Of a stretch of 64,000 nt of DNA, positions 17,574-25,765 are shown one piece after another (the stretch's first letter is position 1; each line of letters begins with the position of its first letter). The DNA lies in NCBI RefSeq assembly GCF_000385375.1, contig NZ_ARVV01000001.1:2790001-2854000 (forward strand). The letters are read 5' to 3'. The position numbers and the translations under genes are program-made. Source of the DNA: Methyloversatilis discipulorum (lineage in GTDB: Bacteria > Pseudomonadota > Gammaproteobacteria > Burkholderiales > Rhodocyclaceae). The notes beneath the pieces were generated by a model that was not told where the DNA came from, made no database searches, and was given only the letters and a program-made list of their open reading frames with translations.

Positions 17574-19343
17574 TCAATTCGTTGCGCTGCCTTTCACATA
17601 GCGCCCGGGTGCGGGCTCGATCACCTTGTATTGCGCGTTGCCCGCTCGTGACGGGGGCGCGACCTTCTTGCCTGACTTCGCAGTCAGCCACTTGATGTAA
17701 TGCTTCCACCAGCTGCCCGGCTGTTCGCCGGCATTGGCCCGCCACTCCTCGGCGGTCGATTCGTTGCCGCCAACCCAGTGCGAGCGCTTGTCCTTCGACG
17801 CCGGATTGATCACGCCGGCCACGTGGCCGCTGGCACCCAGCACGAAGGTGGTGTCGCCGCCGAGCAGCTTGCGCACCAGATAGGCACCGGTCCACGGCAC
17901 GATGTGGTCTTCCGACGTGGCCAGCAGGTAGGCCGGCATGTCCACCTTGCCCAGATCCGCCTTGACGCCCAGCATTTCGAGTTTACCCGGCACGCGCAGA
18001 CTGTTTTCAAGGTAGAGGTTGCGCAGATACCAAGCGAGGAAGGGGCCGGGCAGGTTCGTGCTGTCGCAGTTCCAGTGCAGGATGTCGAAGGCCGGCGGCG
18101 TTTCGCCCTTCAGGTAGTTGCCGACCACGTAGTTCCAGATCAGGTCGTTCGGACGCAGGCTGCTGAAGGTCTGCGCCAGTTCGCGCCCCGGCAGCAGGCC
18201 ACCGCGGCCTATCGTGTGCTCGCGCGCCGCGACCATGCCTTCGTCGACCAGGCAACCGATCTCGCCGGCATCCGAGAAATCGAGCAGCGTGGTCAGCAAG
18301 GTCATGCTGGCAGCAGGTTTTTCGCCACGACCGCAGGCTACGGCCAGCGCCGAGGCGAGTATCGTGCCGCCGACGCAGAACCCCATGGTGTTCGGCTGCG
18401 CATCTCCGCTGATGTCGCGCACGACATCGAGCGCGGTCAGCGGCCCGAGGCGCAGATAGTCGTCCCAGGTCAGCTGGGCCAGCGTCTGATCGGGATTGCG
18501 CCAGGAAATCAGGAACACGGTGATGCCCTGCTCCACCAGGAAACGCACCAGCGAGTTCTCCGGCTGCAGGTCCATCAGGTAGTACTTGTTGATGCAGGGC
18601 GGCACGATCAGCAGCGGCTTGGCGTGCACCTTGTCGGTCGTCGGCGCGTACTGGATGAGCTGTATCAGCTCGTTCTCGAACACCACCGAACCTTCGGTCA
18701 CGGCAAGGTTTCTGCCCACTTCGAAGGCACCGGGCGCCGACATCGAAATATGGCCCTGCTGCAGGTCGCGCAGCAGGTTCTCCAGACCGCGGCGGATGCT
18801 TTCACCCTCGGTGCGCAGCGCGGTTTCGACGAATTCCGGGTTGGTGGCGGCGAAATTGGCCGGAGACATCGCCTCGATCATCTGTTTCGACAGATAGCGC
18901 ATGCGATCCTTCGCACGCCCGTCGGCCACCGGCGTCGCTTCGACGCAGGCACGCATGAACTGCGCGTTCAGCAGATAGGCCTGACGCAGATAGTCGAAAT
19001 AGGGGCTCTTGGTCCACTCGGGCGCGCGAAAACGGCGGTCGGTGGGGTCGGACTGCACCACGGCCGGCGCCGGTCCGTCGTCCGGTTTGCGCTGGGCGAA
19101 GGCCTGCCAGAGCCGGTGCTGGCTTTCCAGCCACTGCTGATGAAGTTCGGAGAAACGGGCGGCTTCGGGTGCCGGGAAGGCACTGCCGTTGAGCGGCGTG
19201 TGTGCGGCCAGCGTGCTCTGCTGGCGCGTCATGAATTCGCTGAAGTTCTTGCCCATCGCGGCCATGATGGCCGTCCAGTCGGACTGCACGGCCTCGCTGC
19301 GAGGCGGGACGGACTTTCCGGGTGCTGCCGAGTCACTGCTCAT
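17574..19343 (-). CDS. phaC: Class I poly(3-hydroxyalkanoate) synthase
   Basis: PhaC polymerises (R)-3-hydroxyacyl-CoA into PHB granules. The 589-residue protein has the PhaC N-terminal domain followed by the alpha/beta-hydrolase core. The catalytic cysteine is Cys323 in the lipase-like box GFCVGG. Downstream are the aspartate region (LLATSEDHIVPW) and the histidine in LGASGHVAGVINPA. Length and arrangement fit class I synthases of the Cupriavidus type. ATG at 19343 is chosen over a TTG one codon upstream. It heads the phaC-phaB-phaB-phaR run; no phaA (thiolase) is in the window. Confidence 0.95.
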   Translation of the reverse strand: MSSDSAAPGKSVPPRSEAVQSDWTAIMAAMGKNFSEFMTRQQSTLAAHTPLNGSAFPAPEAARFSELHQQWLESQHRLWQAFAQRKPDDGPAPAVVQSDPTDRRFRAPEWTKSPYFDYLRQAYLLNAQFMRACVEATPVADGRAKDRMRYLSKQMIEAMSPANFAATNPEFVETALRTEGESIRRGLENLLRDLQQGHISMSAPGAFEVGRNLAVTEGSVVFENELIQLIQYAPTTDKVHAKPLLIVPPCINKYYLMDLQPENSLVRFLVEQGITVFLISWRNPDQTLAQLTWDDYLRLGPLTALDVVRDISGDAQPNTMGFCVGGTILASALAVACGRGEKPAASMTLLTTLLDFSDAGEIGCLVDEGMVAAREHTIGRGGLLPGRELAQTFSSLRPNDLIWNYVVGNYLKGETPPAFDILHWNCDSTNLPGPFLAWYLRNLYLENSLRVPGKLEMLGVKADLGKVDMPAYLLATSEDHIVPWTGAYLVRKLLGGDTTFVLGASGHVAGVINPASKDKRSHWVGGNESTAEEWRANAGEQPGSWWKHYIKWLTAKSGKKVAPPSRAGNAQYKVIEPAPGRYVKGSATN

Positions 19344-19594
19344 CAAACCAAACCCCAGTCGTTCTTATTCAGATGCAACGCGATGGCGTCGTCGGGAATC
19401 TGCGTCTATCGTGCCGGTCGCAATCGCGCCAGGCGAGCATAACAGTGCATGCCGACGGACGTGCGCACCACGGGTGCGATCACCCGGCACACGCAACACG
19501 ACTGGATTGTTGCATCGCACAAAATAGCTGTCAATCCCGCCCGTCCGCCCCTGGCGCGGGCCCATGAAACTCGCAGCAGGAAAGGATTCCCCGC

Positions 19595-19855
19595 ATGTAC
19601 ATCATTGCGATTGCGTGGCTGTATGTGGTGCTGATGATGGCGGTGACCGAACACAGCGTCGTCGCCGCCGTGCTCACCGTGCTTTTCTACGGCGTCGCGC
19701 CGCTGGCGCTGTTCCTGTGGATCTTCGGTACGCCGGCGAGGCGGCGTGCGGCCGCGCGGCGGCCGCACCCGGAGGAGGACGGATCAGTGATGGGCGAAAC
19801 CGTCCACGAAGTGGTGGATCAGCACGATGCTGCCGACGCCCAGCGAAATCAGTAG
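19595..19855 (+). CDS. Small two-helix membrane protein of unknown function
   Basis: This is an 86-residue protein with two hydrophobic segments (about 3-18 and 22-45) followed by an Arg/Ala-rich tail. The ATG has AGGAAAGGA upstream. The first 50 residues look like a real, conserved small membrane protein of betaproteobacteria. The last 24 codons run antisense over the 3' end of the ZIP transporter gene (overlap 19784-19855), and there the composition is that of a shadow frame, so the stop may have been lost. I do not recognise a function. Confidence 0.6.
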   Translation: MYIIAIAWLYVVLMMAVTEHSVVAAVLTVLFYGVAPLALFLWIFGTPARRRAAARRPHPEEDGSVMGETVHEVVDQHDAADAQRNQ

Positions 19856-20635
19856 CACCTGCTGGATGGTGGCGCCGATCTCGGCACGCTTGTGCAGGCC
19901 GGGAATCAGATCGGCCACCGCGACGTAGATCATGCTGGCTGCCGCAATGCACAACAGATAGGGCACGGCGCCACTCACGAGCGACAGCGCGAAATAGGCG
20001 CCGACCGCGCCGACCAGGGTCGCCATGCTGGACAACAGGTTGAAAGCCAGCGCGCGCATGCGGCTCATGCCCGAATGCAGCAGCACCAGGTAATCGCCCA
20101 CTTCCTGTGGAATTTCGTGCGCGACGATGGCGGTGGCGGTAACGATGCCCAGCGGAATGCTCTGCGAGAAGGCGGCGGCAATCAGCACACCATCGACGAA
20201 GTTATGGAAGGCGTCGCCGATCAGGATGAGCGAGGCGGCGCGCGCGCCGTCGCCGCCATGACCGTGATCGTGGTGTGTCAGCGCCGCGTGGTCGTGGTGA
20301 GCCTGGTCGTGGCCCGCGTGCTGCGCCAGTTCAGCCGGATCGTGCGCCTCGCAGCTGACCTCGTGGCAGTGCCGCCACAGCACCAGTTTCTCCAGCAGGA
20401 AGAAACCGAGGATGCCCGCCAGAAGCAGACTGGTGGCCAGTTCTACACTGCCAACTTCCTCGATCGCCTGCGGCAGCACGCCGAGCAGAGCGGCGCCGAG
20501 CAGCGCGCCGACCGAGTAACTGATGAGCATCGGAATGCGTTGAAGATTGACGGCCATGCCGAACAGCGCGGCGGCACAGACGCTGATCGCACCGCCGACG
20601 AAAGAGGCAAGCACGATCCAGGCAAGGACAGACAT
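19784..20635 (-). CDS. ZIP-family divalent metal transporter
   Basis: This 283-residue inner-membrane protein probably imports zinc or another divalent cation. About eight hydrophobic segments are visible, with the ZIP signature in helix IV (GDAFHNFVDGVLIAAAF) and helix V (IVAHEIPQEVGDYLVL), which hold the metal-binding His/Glu residues. The loop between helices III and IV is a long histidine- and acid-rich stretch (HAGHDQAHHDHAA and more), as expected for metal sensing. It lies 30 bases after pgeF on the same strand and could be the last gene of the rluD-pgeF transcript. Its tail overlaps the convergent small membrane gene. The metal is not certain. Confidence 0.9.
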   Translation of the reverse strand: MSVLAWIVLASFVGGAISVCAAALFGMAVNLQRIPMLISYSVGALLGAALLGVLPQAIEEVGSVELATSLLLAGILGFFLLEKLVLWRHCHEVSCEAHDPAELAQHAGHDQAHHDHAALTHHDHGHGGDGARAASLILIGDAFHNFVDGVLIAAAFSQSIPLGIVTATAIVAHEIPQEVGDYLVLLHSGMSRMRALAFNLLSSMATLVGAVGAYFALSLVSGAVPYLLCIAAASMIYVAVADLIPGLHKRAEIGATIQQVLLISLGVGSIVLIHHFVDGFAHH

Positions 20636-20665
20636 GGGGGATTCGAAACTGAAAACGGTCTCTTA

Positions 20666-21445
20666 TTATCCTTGATACGACGGTTCCGCGGCGAACGGGG
20701 TGGCGCGATCCGCGATCCAGATCAGGCTGGCCATGCGTCCGCAACGGCCATCGCGCCGGAAGGAATGGAAAAGTTCGCGCTGGCTCACCGTGCACAGCCC
20801 ACCGCCGTACACCGCCTGCACGCCCGCCGCGGCCAGCTCCAGCCGAGCCAGCGCGTAGATGTCTGCGTACAGTCGATCGCCCGTCCCGGCGCGAAATGCA
20901 CGCGCGGCGCCGCGCAGCCGTTCGACGAATGCGGTGCGCACTTCCGGCCCGACCTCGAACGCGTCGGGCCCGATGGCCGGGCCGAGCCAGGCCATCAGGT
21001 CAGCTGGCGCGCAACCCATGCGCTCGACCGTGCGCGTCAGCACCCCGGCCACCAGACCGCGCCAGCCCGCGTGGGCCGCCGCAACCACGCTGCCCTGACG
21101 GTTGCAGAACAGCACCGGCAGACAATCCGCGGTCATCACCGCGCAGACGCGGTTCGGCCGGTGCGCGACCGAGGCGTCGCCGGTACCGCAACGCTGACGG
21201 TCGGCATCCAGCACCTCCACGCCGTGTACCTGATCCAGCCACAGTGGCTCGGCCGGCAGGTGTGCGCGCAGCAGCGCCCGGTTGTCGGCCACCGCCTGCG
21301 GGTCGTCGCCGACGTGGGTCGCCGGATTGAACGGTCCGAAAGGCGGCGCGCTGACGCCGCCCAGCTTCGTCGTGACACAGGCGCGCACCGACGGCGGCGC
21401 CGGCCAGTCGGGCAGGATCAGTGGCAGCGCGACCGGCCTGCTCAC
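20666..21445 (-). CDS. pgeF: Peptidoglycan editing factor PgeF (YfiH / laccase-domain)
   Basis: PgeF is a multicopper-oxidoreductase-like YfiH protein; in E. coli it removes mis-incorporated amino acids from peptidoglycan precursors, and homologues show purine nucleosidase or polyphenol oxidase activity. The domain signatures CAVMTADCLPVL and AAAHAGWRGLVAGV, with conserved Cys/His zinc ligands, are visible. Length is 259 residues from the GTG at 21445. That GTG overlaps the rluD TGA as GTGA, pointing to translational coupling. The rluD-pgeF order is conserved widely, including E. coli. Confidence 0.92.
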   Translation of the reverse strand: MSRPVALPLILPDWPAPPSVRACVTTKLGGVSAPPFGPFNPATHVGDDPQAVADNRALLRAHLPAEPLWLDQVHGVEVLDADRQRCGTGDASVAHRPNRVCAVMTADCLPVLFCNRQGSVVAAAHAGWRGLVAGVLTRTVERMGCAPADLMAWLGPAIGPDAFEVGPEVRTAFVERLRGAARAFRAGTGDRLYADIYALARLELAAAGVQAVYGGGLCTVSQRELFHSFRRDGRCGRMASLIWIADRATPFAAEPSYQG

Positions 21446-22422
21446 GTGGCTATCCTCAGCCCGGCGATCAGGCCTTCCATGTCGGCCGGCAGCGGCACCT
21501 CCCACTCGACTTCGGCCCCGCTCTTCGGATGGATGAGCCCGAGCCGCCAGGCATGCAGCGCCTGGCGCGAGAAGCGTTCGGAGACGTTGCGCGGGGCATA
21601 GACCTCGTCGCCGAGCAGCGAGTGACCAATGTGCGCCATATGTACACGTATCTGATGCGTGCGTCCGGTTTCAAGCCGGCACTCGACCAGCGTCGCACCC
21701 TGCAGCCGTTCGCGCACGAAATAGTGGGTGCGCGCGGGTTTGCCGCCTGCCTGCACGACGGCCATGCGGGTGCGCTGCACCGGATGCCGGCCGATGGCGG
21801 CGTCAACCGTACCGTCCGTCCTCAGGTCGCCGGCCACCACCGCGAAGTAGCGACGCGACACTGTGCGCGCCTGCAGCTGCCGCACCAGGTCCGTCTGCGC
21901 TTCCAGTGTGCGGGCGACCACAAGCAGGCCGGTGGTGTCGCGATCCAGCCGGTGCACGATGCCGGCGCGTGGCACCTGCGCCAGTCCGGGCACGCGGTGC
22001 AGCAGCGCGTTGAGCAGCGTGCCATCCGGCACGCCATTGCCCGGGTGCACCACCATGCCGGCCGGCTTGTTGACCACCAGCAGCGTGTCGTCCTCGAACA
22101 CCACGTCGAGCGGGATGTCCTGCGGCGCGTGCACGGTGTCGGCAGGCAGGCTGCCGGGGTCCAGTTCGAGACGTTCGCCGGTGAAGGTGCGGCGGCGCGC
22201 GTCGTCGCAGGCCTTTCCGTCGACCCGCACCCTGCCCTCGCGCAGCCAGCCCTGCAGGCGGCTGCGCGAATACTGCGGCCAGACCCGGGCGAGCACCGCG
22301 TCGAGCCGGTCGCCGACCACGCCGGCGGGTACCGTCGCGCATATCGGGACTTGAGGCCGGTTCGCGGGCTGCTCGGCGATATAATCGTCGTCTTGCGTAT
22401 CTTCCAGGGTCAAAGCGGTCAT
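21442..22422 (-). CDS. rluD: 23S rRNA pseudouridine synthase RluD
   Basis: RluD converts uridines 1911, 1915 and 1917 of 23S rRNA helix 69 to pseudouridine. An N-terminal S4 RNA-binding domain (GDRLDAVLARV...LREGRVRVDG) is followed by the RluA-type catalytic core with the aspartate in HRLDRDTTGLLV. The 326-residue length from ATG at 22422 is normal. That ATG shares the palindrome CATG with the bamD start, so the two genes diverge from a single point and each promoter must lie inside the other gene; a start slightly further downstream is possible because the first 20 residues look non-conserved. It is coupled to pgeF downstream. Confidence 0.93.
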   Translation of the reverse strand: MTALTLEDTQDDDYIAEQPANRPQVPICATVPAGVVGDRLDAVLARVWPQYSRSRLQGWLREGRVRVDGKACDDARRRTFTGERLELDPGSLPADTVHAPQDIPLDVVFEDDTLLVVNKPAGMVVHPGNGVPDGTLLNALLHRVPGLAQVPRAGIVHRLDRDTTGLLVVARTLEAQTDLVRQLQARTVSRRYFAVVAGDLRTDGTVDAAIGRHPVQRTRMAVVQAGGKPARTHYFVRERLQGATLVECRLETGRTHQIRVHMAHIGHSLLGDEVYAPRNVSERFSRQALHAWRLGLIHPKSGAEVEWEVPLPADMEGLIAGLRIAT

Positions 22423-23215
22423 GTGGCGTAGTGTAGCGATACTGTGGGTGGCTCTGGCCGCCGGGTGCGGGCTCCTTCCCGATAAGATCGACGAAACCGC
22501 CAACTGGTCCGCCCAGCGCCTCTACACCGAGGCGAAGGAGTTGATGGGCGAAGGCTCTTACGAACAGGCGATCAAGCTGTACGAGAAGCTGGAAGCCAAG
22601 TTCCCGTACGGCCGCTATGCGCAGCAGGCGCAGATCGAAGTTGCCTACGCCTATTACCGCCAGGGCGAGCGCGTACAGGCCGTCGCCGCCTGCGACCGCT
22701 TCATCCGGCTGCATCCGAATCACCCCAACGTCGACTACGTGTATTACCTGCGCGGCCTCGTTCACTTCAACGAAGACCTCGGCGTGATGAGCGTGCTGTC
22801 GCGCCAGGACATGACCGAACGCGACCCCAAGGGCCTGCGCGATTCCTTCGACGCATTGAAGGAACTGGTGACGCGCTATCCGGAAAGCAAGTACACGCCG
22901 GACGCGACGATCCGCATGAACTACCTGGTCAATTCGCTGGCGGCGCACGAAGTGCACGTGGCGCGCTACTACATCAAGCGCGGCGCCTACCTCGCGGCAG
23001 CCAACCGCGCGCAGTTCGCGGTCAGCAACTATCAGCAGTCGCCGGCGGTCGAAGAGGCACTGTATATCCTGATGGTGGCCTACGATTCGCTGGGACTGAC
23101 TGACCTGCGCGACGACGCCCAGCGCGTCATGCTGAAGAACTACCCGCAGAGCGACTTCCTCGCGCGTGGCTTCAAGCGGCCGGGTGAGGACGACCCCTGG
23201 TGGAAGCTCTGGTAG
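22421..23215 (+). CDS. bamD: Outer membrane assembly lipoprotein BamD (ComL)
   Basis: BamD is the essential TPR lipoprotein of the BAM complex that inserts beta-barrel proteins into the outer membrane. The short signal peptide ends in the lipobox LAAGC with the lipidated cysteine at residue 16. Five TPR-like helical pairs follow (e.g. YTEAKELMGEGSYEQAIKLY). The 264-residue length is typical. No in-frame ATG lies between this start and an upstream stop at 22382, so the ATG at 22421 is secure unless a rare codon is used. It diverges directly from rluD, as in many proteobacteria. Confidence 0.95.
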   Translation: MWRSVAILWVALAAGCGLLPDKIDETANWSAQRLYTEAKELMGEGSYEQAIKLYEKLEAKFPYGRYAQQAQIEVAYAYYRQGERVQAVAACDRFIRLHPNHPNVDYVYYLRGLVHFNEDLGVMSVLSRQDMTERDPKGLRDSFDALKELVTRYPESKYTPDATIRMNYLVNSLAAHEVHVARYYIKRGAYLAAANRAQFAVSNYQQSPAVEEALYILMVAYDSLGLTDLRDDAQRVMLKNYPQSDFLARGFKRPGEDDPWWKLW

Positions 23216-23247
23216 GCATCGACTTTCGACACAGCAGGAGAACGTTC

Positions 23248-23688
23248 ATGTACAGCAAGGTATTGCTCGCCTACGACGGTTCCGAATCGGGTCGTCGCGC
23301 ACTGCTCGAATGCGCCGACATCAACGACCTGCTGCACGCCGAAATCCATCTGCTGGCCGTCGCGCCGATCGCCGCAACGCTGTTCGTCGCTGAAGGCTTC
23401 GTCGCTGACGTGCCGCAGGAGGAAGAGAACGAGCGCTTCGCCGAGGTGCTGAAGGAAGGTCTGGACCAGCTGAAGGCGCGCGGCGTCACTGCTGAAGGTC
23501 ATCTTGTCACCGGCGACGCCGTGCGTGAGATCAGCCGCCTCGCGCACGAACTGCACGTCGATCTGATCGTGATCGGCCACACCCACCATGCCTCGCGACT
23601 GGAGCGCTGGTGGAAGGGCTCGGTCGGCGCCTCGCTGGTCGAGGAAGCGCCGTGCAACATCCTCATCGTGGTACAGCCATCGGCATGA
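23248..23688 (+). CDS. Universal stress protein, UspA family
   Basis: This 146-residue single-domain Usp protein starts MYSKVLLAYDGSESGRRAL and has the ATP-loop GHTHHASRLERWWKGSVGASLVEEAPCNILIV, where the G-2x-G-9x-G-S/T type motif can be traced. The AGGAG site at 23236-23240 decides the start at 23248. Its TGA overlaps the ATG of the following NtrC-type regulator, so expression of the two is probably linked. Usp proteins have varied roles in stress and energy limitation; the specific role is unknown. Confidence 0.9.
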   Translation: MYSKVLLAYDGSESGRRALLECADINDLLHAEIHLLAVAPIAATLFVAEGFVADVPQEEENERFAEVLKEGLDQLKARGVTAEGHLVTGDAVREISRLAHELHVDLIVIGHTHHASRLERWWKGSVGASLVEEAPCNILIVVQPSA

Positions 23689-25067
23689 ACGCCGCGCGCG
23701 CGCCCTCGGCCGCCGCCCGCGACGGCGAGCGCGACTGGCAGCAGTATTCGGTGCTGGTCGTCGACGACGAAGAGGGCATGCGCAGTTTCATCAGCCGCGC
23801 ACTCGGCTCGCGCTGCGGGCTGGTCGAGACGGCGGGCAGTGTCGAGCACGCGCAGCAGCTGTTCGCGCGGCTGCACTTCGACCTCATCATCCTCGACATT
23901 TCGCTGCCGGGGCGCAGCGGCCTGGAGTGGCTCAACGAACTGCGCGAGCAGGGCCAGCAGTGCGATGTCATCCTGATCACCGCCTTCGCCGACATCGAAA
24001 CCGCGATCAACGCGCTGCGCGCAGGCGCCTCGGATTTCATCCTCAAGCCCTTCCGCATCGACCAGATGATGAATGCAGTGGACCGCTGTTTCGACCGCGC
24101 CGGCCTGCTGCGCGAGAACTATGTGCTGAGACGTGAGATCGCGCGCCAGACCGAGGGCGTCGAGGGCATGGTGGGCGAATCGCAGCCGGTACGTGAGCTG
24201 GCCAGCGTGCTGCGCCGCGCCGCCGCGATGCCGAGCACCGTGCTGCTGACCGGCGAGTCCGGTGTCGGCAAGGAAGTGGCCGCACGCGCGCTGCACCAGA
24301 TGAGCCCGCGCGCGGCCGCGCCCTTCGTGCCGGTCAATTGCGGCGCGATCAGCGCCGAGCTGATCGAGTCGGAACTGTTCGGCCACGTGAAGGGTGCTTT
24401 CACCGGCGCGCAGGACAACAACCCGGGCCTGCTGTTCTACGCCCAGGGCGGCACGCTCTTCCTCGACGAGATATCCGAACTGCCGGCGGCGATGCAGACC
24501 AAGCTGCTGCGTGTGCTCGAAGACCGCATGATCCGGCCGGTCGGTTCTTCACGCGAAGTGCCGGTGGACATCCGCGTCGTCGCGGCCACCAACCGCGATC
24601 TGGCAACCGAAGTGCGCGCCGGCCGCTTCCGCCAGGACCTGTTCTACCGGCTCGACGTCGTGCGCATCACCATCCCGCCGCTGCGCGAGCGGCGCGAGGA
24701 CGTGAAACTGCTGGTCGCCCATTTCATGGCCCAGCTGTCGTCACGGCTGGGCGTGGCCCCCATCCCGCTGGACCGCGACACCATCGCCCGCATGGCGACG
24801 CACGACTGGCCGGGCAATATCCGCGAACTGCGCAACCTGGTCGAACGCGCCCTCATCCTCGGCTATTTCCCCACAGACGCCTTCGGCACCCTCACTCCGC
24901 CCCGTTCGGCCGAGCCAAGCGCGGCGCTGGAAGACGTCGAGCGCAAGCACATCCTCGACGTGCTGGCTGCCTGCGGCGGCAACAAATCCGAAGCCGCCCG
25001 CCAGCTCGGCGTATCCCGCAAAACCATAGAACGCAAATGCGCGCAGTGGGGCCTCGCCGGGGTTTAG
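23685..25067 (+). CDS. Sigma-54-dependent response regulator (NtrC family)
   Basis: This 460-residue protein has a receiver domain (phospho-acceptor Asp71 in [13 protein letters not shown], acidic pair Asp27/Asp28), a sigma-54 AAA+ domain (Walker [15 protein letters not shown] loop, Walker [10 protein letters not shown]) and a C-terminal Fis-type helix-turn-helix ([19 protein letters not shown]). It activates promoters bound by sigma-54 RNA polymerase when phosphorylated. No partner histidine kinase is adjacent. The ATG overlaps the Usp stop as ATGA. The C-terminal region resembles RegA/ActR-PrrA type recognition helices, but the AAA+ domain places it firmly in the NtrC class. Targets are unknown. 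Confidence 0.92.
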   Translation: MNAARAPSAAARDGERDWQQYSVLVVDDEEGMRSFISRALGSRCGLVETAGSVEHAQQLFARLHFDLIILDISLPGRSGLEWLNELREQGQQCDVILITAFADIETAINALRAGASDFILKPFRIDQMMNAVDRCFDRAGLLRENYVLRREIARQTEGVEGMVGESQPVRELASVLRRAAAMPSTVLLTGESGVGKEVAARALHQMSPRAAAPFVPVNCGAISAELIESELFGHVKGAFTGAQDNNPGLLFYAQGGTLFLDEISELPAAMQTKLLRVLEDRMIRPVGSSREVPVDIRVVAATNRDLATEVRAGRFRQDLFYRLDVVRITIPPLRERREDVKLLVAHFMAQLSSRLGVAPIPLDRDTIARMATHDWPGNIRELRNLVERALILGYFPTDAFGTLTPPRSAEPSAALEDVERKHILDVLAACGGNKSEAARQLGVSRKTIERKCAQWGLAGV

Positions 25068-25192
25068 CGACGCACTGCGTCGCTCCGGCGACACGGGTCG
25101 GCCATGCAGGGCCGACCTCCCACATAAAGGATAGAGGCGACGCATGCGTCGCCCCTGCGAGACGGGCCGGCTGTGCAAAGCCGACCTCCCAC
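25068..25192. repeat. Two tandem copies of a palindromic intergenic repeat
   Basis: Copy 1 (25068-25124) and copy 2 (25137-25192) each consist of a short GCGACGCA-type palindrome with a TGCGTCGC partner, then a second hairpin (GTCGGCC...GGCCGAC in copy 1, GCCGGCT...AGCCGAC in copy 2) followed by CTCCCAC. A third, partial copy begins at about 25204. The unit is REP-like and fills the space between the regulator stop and the GFA gene end. It shares the CTCCCAC edge with the other repeat family found near 31.4 and 43 kb. Confidence 0.75.
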
Positions 25193-25273
25193 CTAAGGGG
25201 CTTAGCGACGCGCACCCCGCCCGACGTCGACCGCGAGCCCGACCGTCGCACCTCCTCCCCCGGTGTTCCAGGA

Positions 25274-25690
25274 TCAGGACTTCGCGTCCTCCGGCGGAAA
25301 ACCGTACTGTTCGACCACCTGCTGCTCGGTGAGCATCGGCGTCTCGTTCGCGAACGCGTAGTAGTCGGGCTTCCGATCGACGTAGATCTGGCTCGTCATC
25401 ACCATGTCGTTCGACTCGAAGGTTCCGGCCGGAATGAAGTACTCGCCGGTGGCGAGAAGGCGGTAATACAGGTGAGTCCCGCACTGACTGCAGAAAGCGC
25501 GCTCGGCCCATCCGGAAGACGCATAGACGGTGATGCGCTCGGCGCCGGTAAAGCTCACGCTGGTTCCGCAATGCGTTGCCAGCAACGGGCCGCCGCCCCA
25601 TCGGCGGCAGAAGCCGCAGTGGCATACCCCGATGTCCTTCGCATCCGGCGCGCTGAATCGTACCGCGCCGCAAAGACAATGACCTTCCAT
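25274..25690 (-). CDS. GFA-family zinc protein (glutathione-dependent formaldehyde-activating domain)
   Basis: This 138-residue Mss4-like zinc-fold protein shows the family ligands in CLCGAVRF (N terminus), CHCGFCRRWGG and FCSQCGTHLYY, and the conserved GWAERAFC segment. The founding member Gfa was reported to speed glutathione-formaldehyde condensation, but that activity is disputed and most homologues are uncharacterised. The strong GAGGAGG ribosome site supports the ATG at 25690. It lies just downstream of the C1-cofactor operon on the same strand, which is suggestive in a methylotroph but not proof of a formaldehyde role. Confidence 0.88.
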   Translation of the reverse strand: MEGHCLCGAVRFSAPDAKDIGVCHCGFCRRWGGGPLLATHCGTSVSFTGAERITVYASSGWAERAFCSQCGTHLYYRLLATGEYFIPAGTFESNDMVMTSQIYVDRKPDYYAFANETPMLTEQQVVEQYGFPPEDAKS

Positions 25691-25738
25691 TTCCGCCTCC
25701 TCTCGTCATCGGTCCTGAACCGCAGGCGATGGGCGGAT

Positions 25739-25756
25739 GCCGGAGCCTGCTCCGGC
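25739..25756. other. Small perfect hairpin after the C1-cofactor operon
   Basis: GCCGGAGC and GCTCCGGC form 8-bp arms around a 2-base centre, 10 bases after the mfnB-like stop on the minus strand. There is no U-run, so it may be a weak or rho-aided terminator or an mRNA 3'-end stabiliser separating the cofactor operon from the GFA gene. Confidence 0.5.
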
Positions 25757-25765
25757 TACGACAGC

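Noticed and set aside
25274..25690. Assigning the GFA gene as a true formaldehyde-activating enzyme of the C1 pathway
   Set aside because: The family activity is disputed, and a hairpin separates it from the cofactor operon; only the family name is given.
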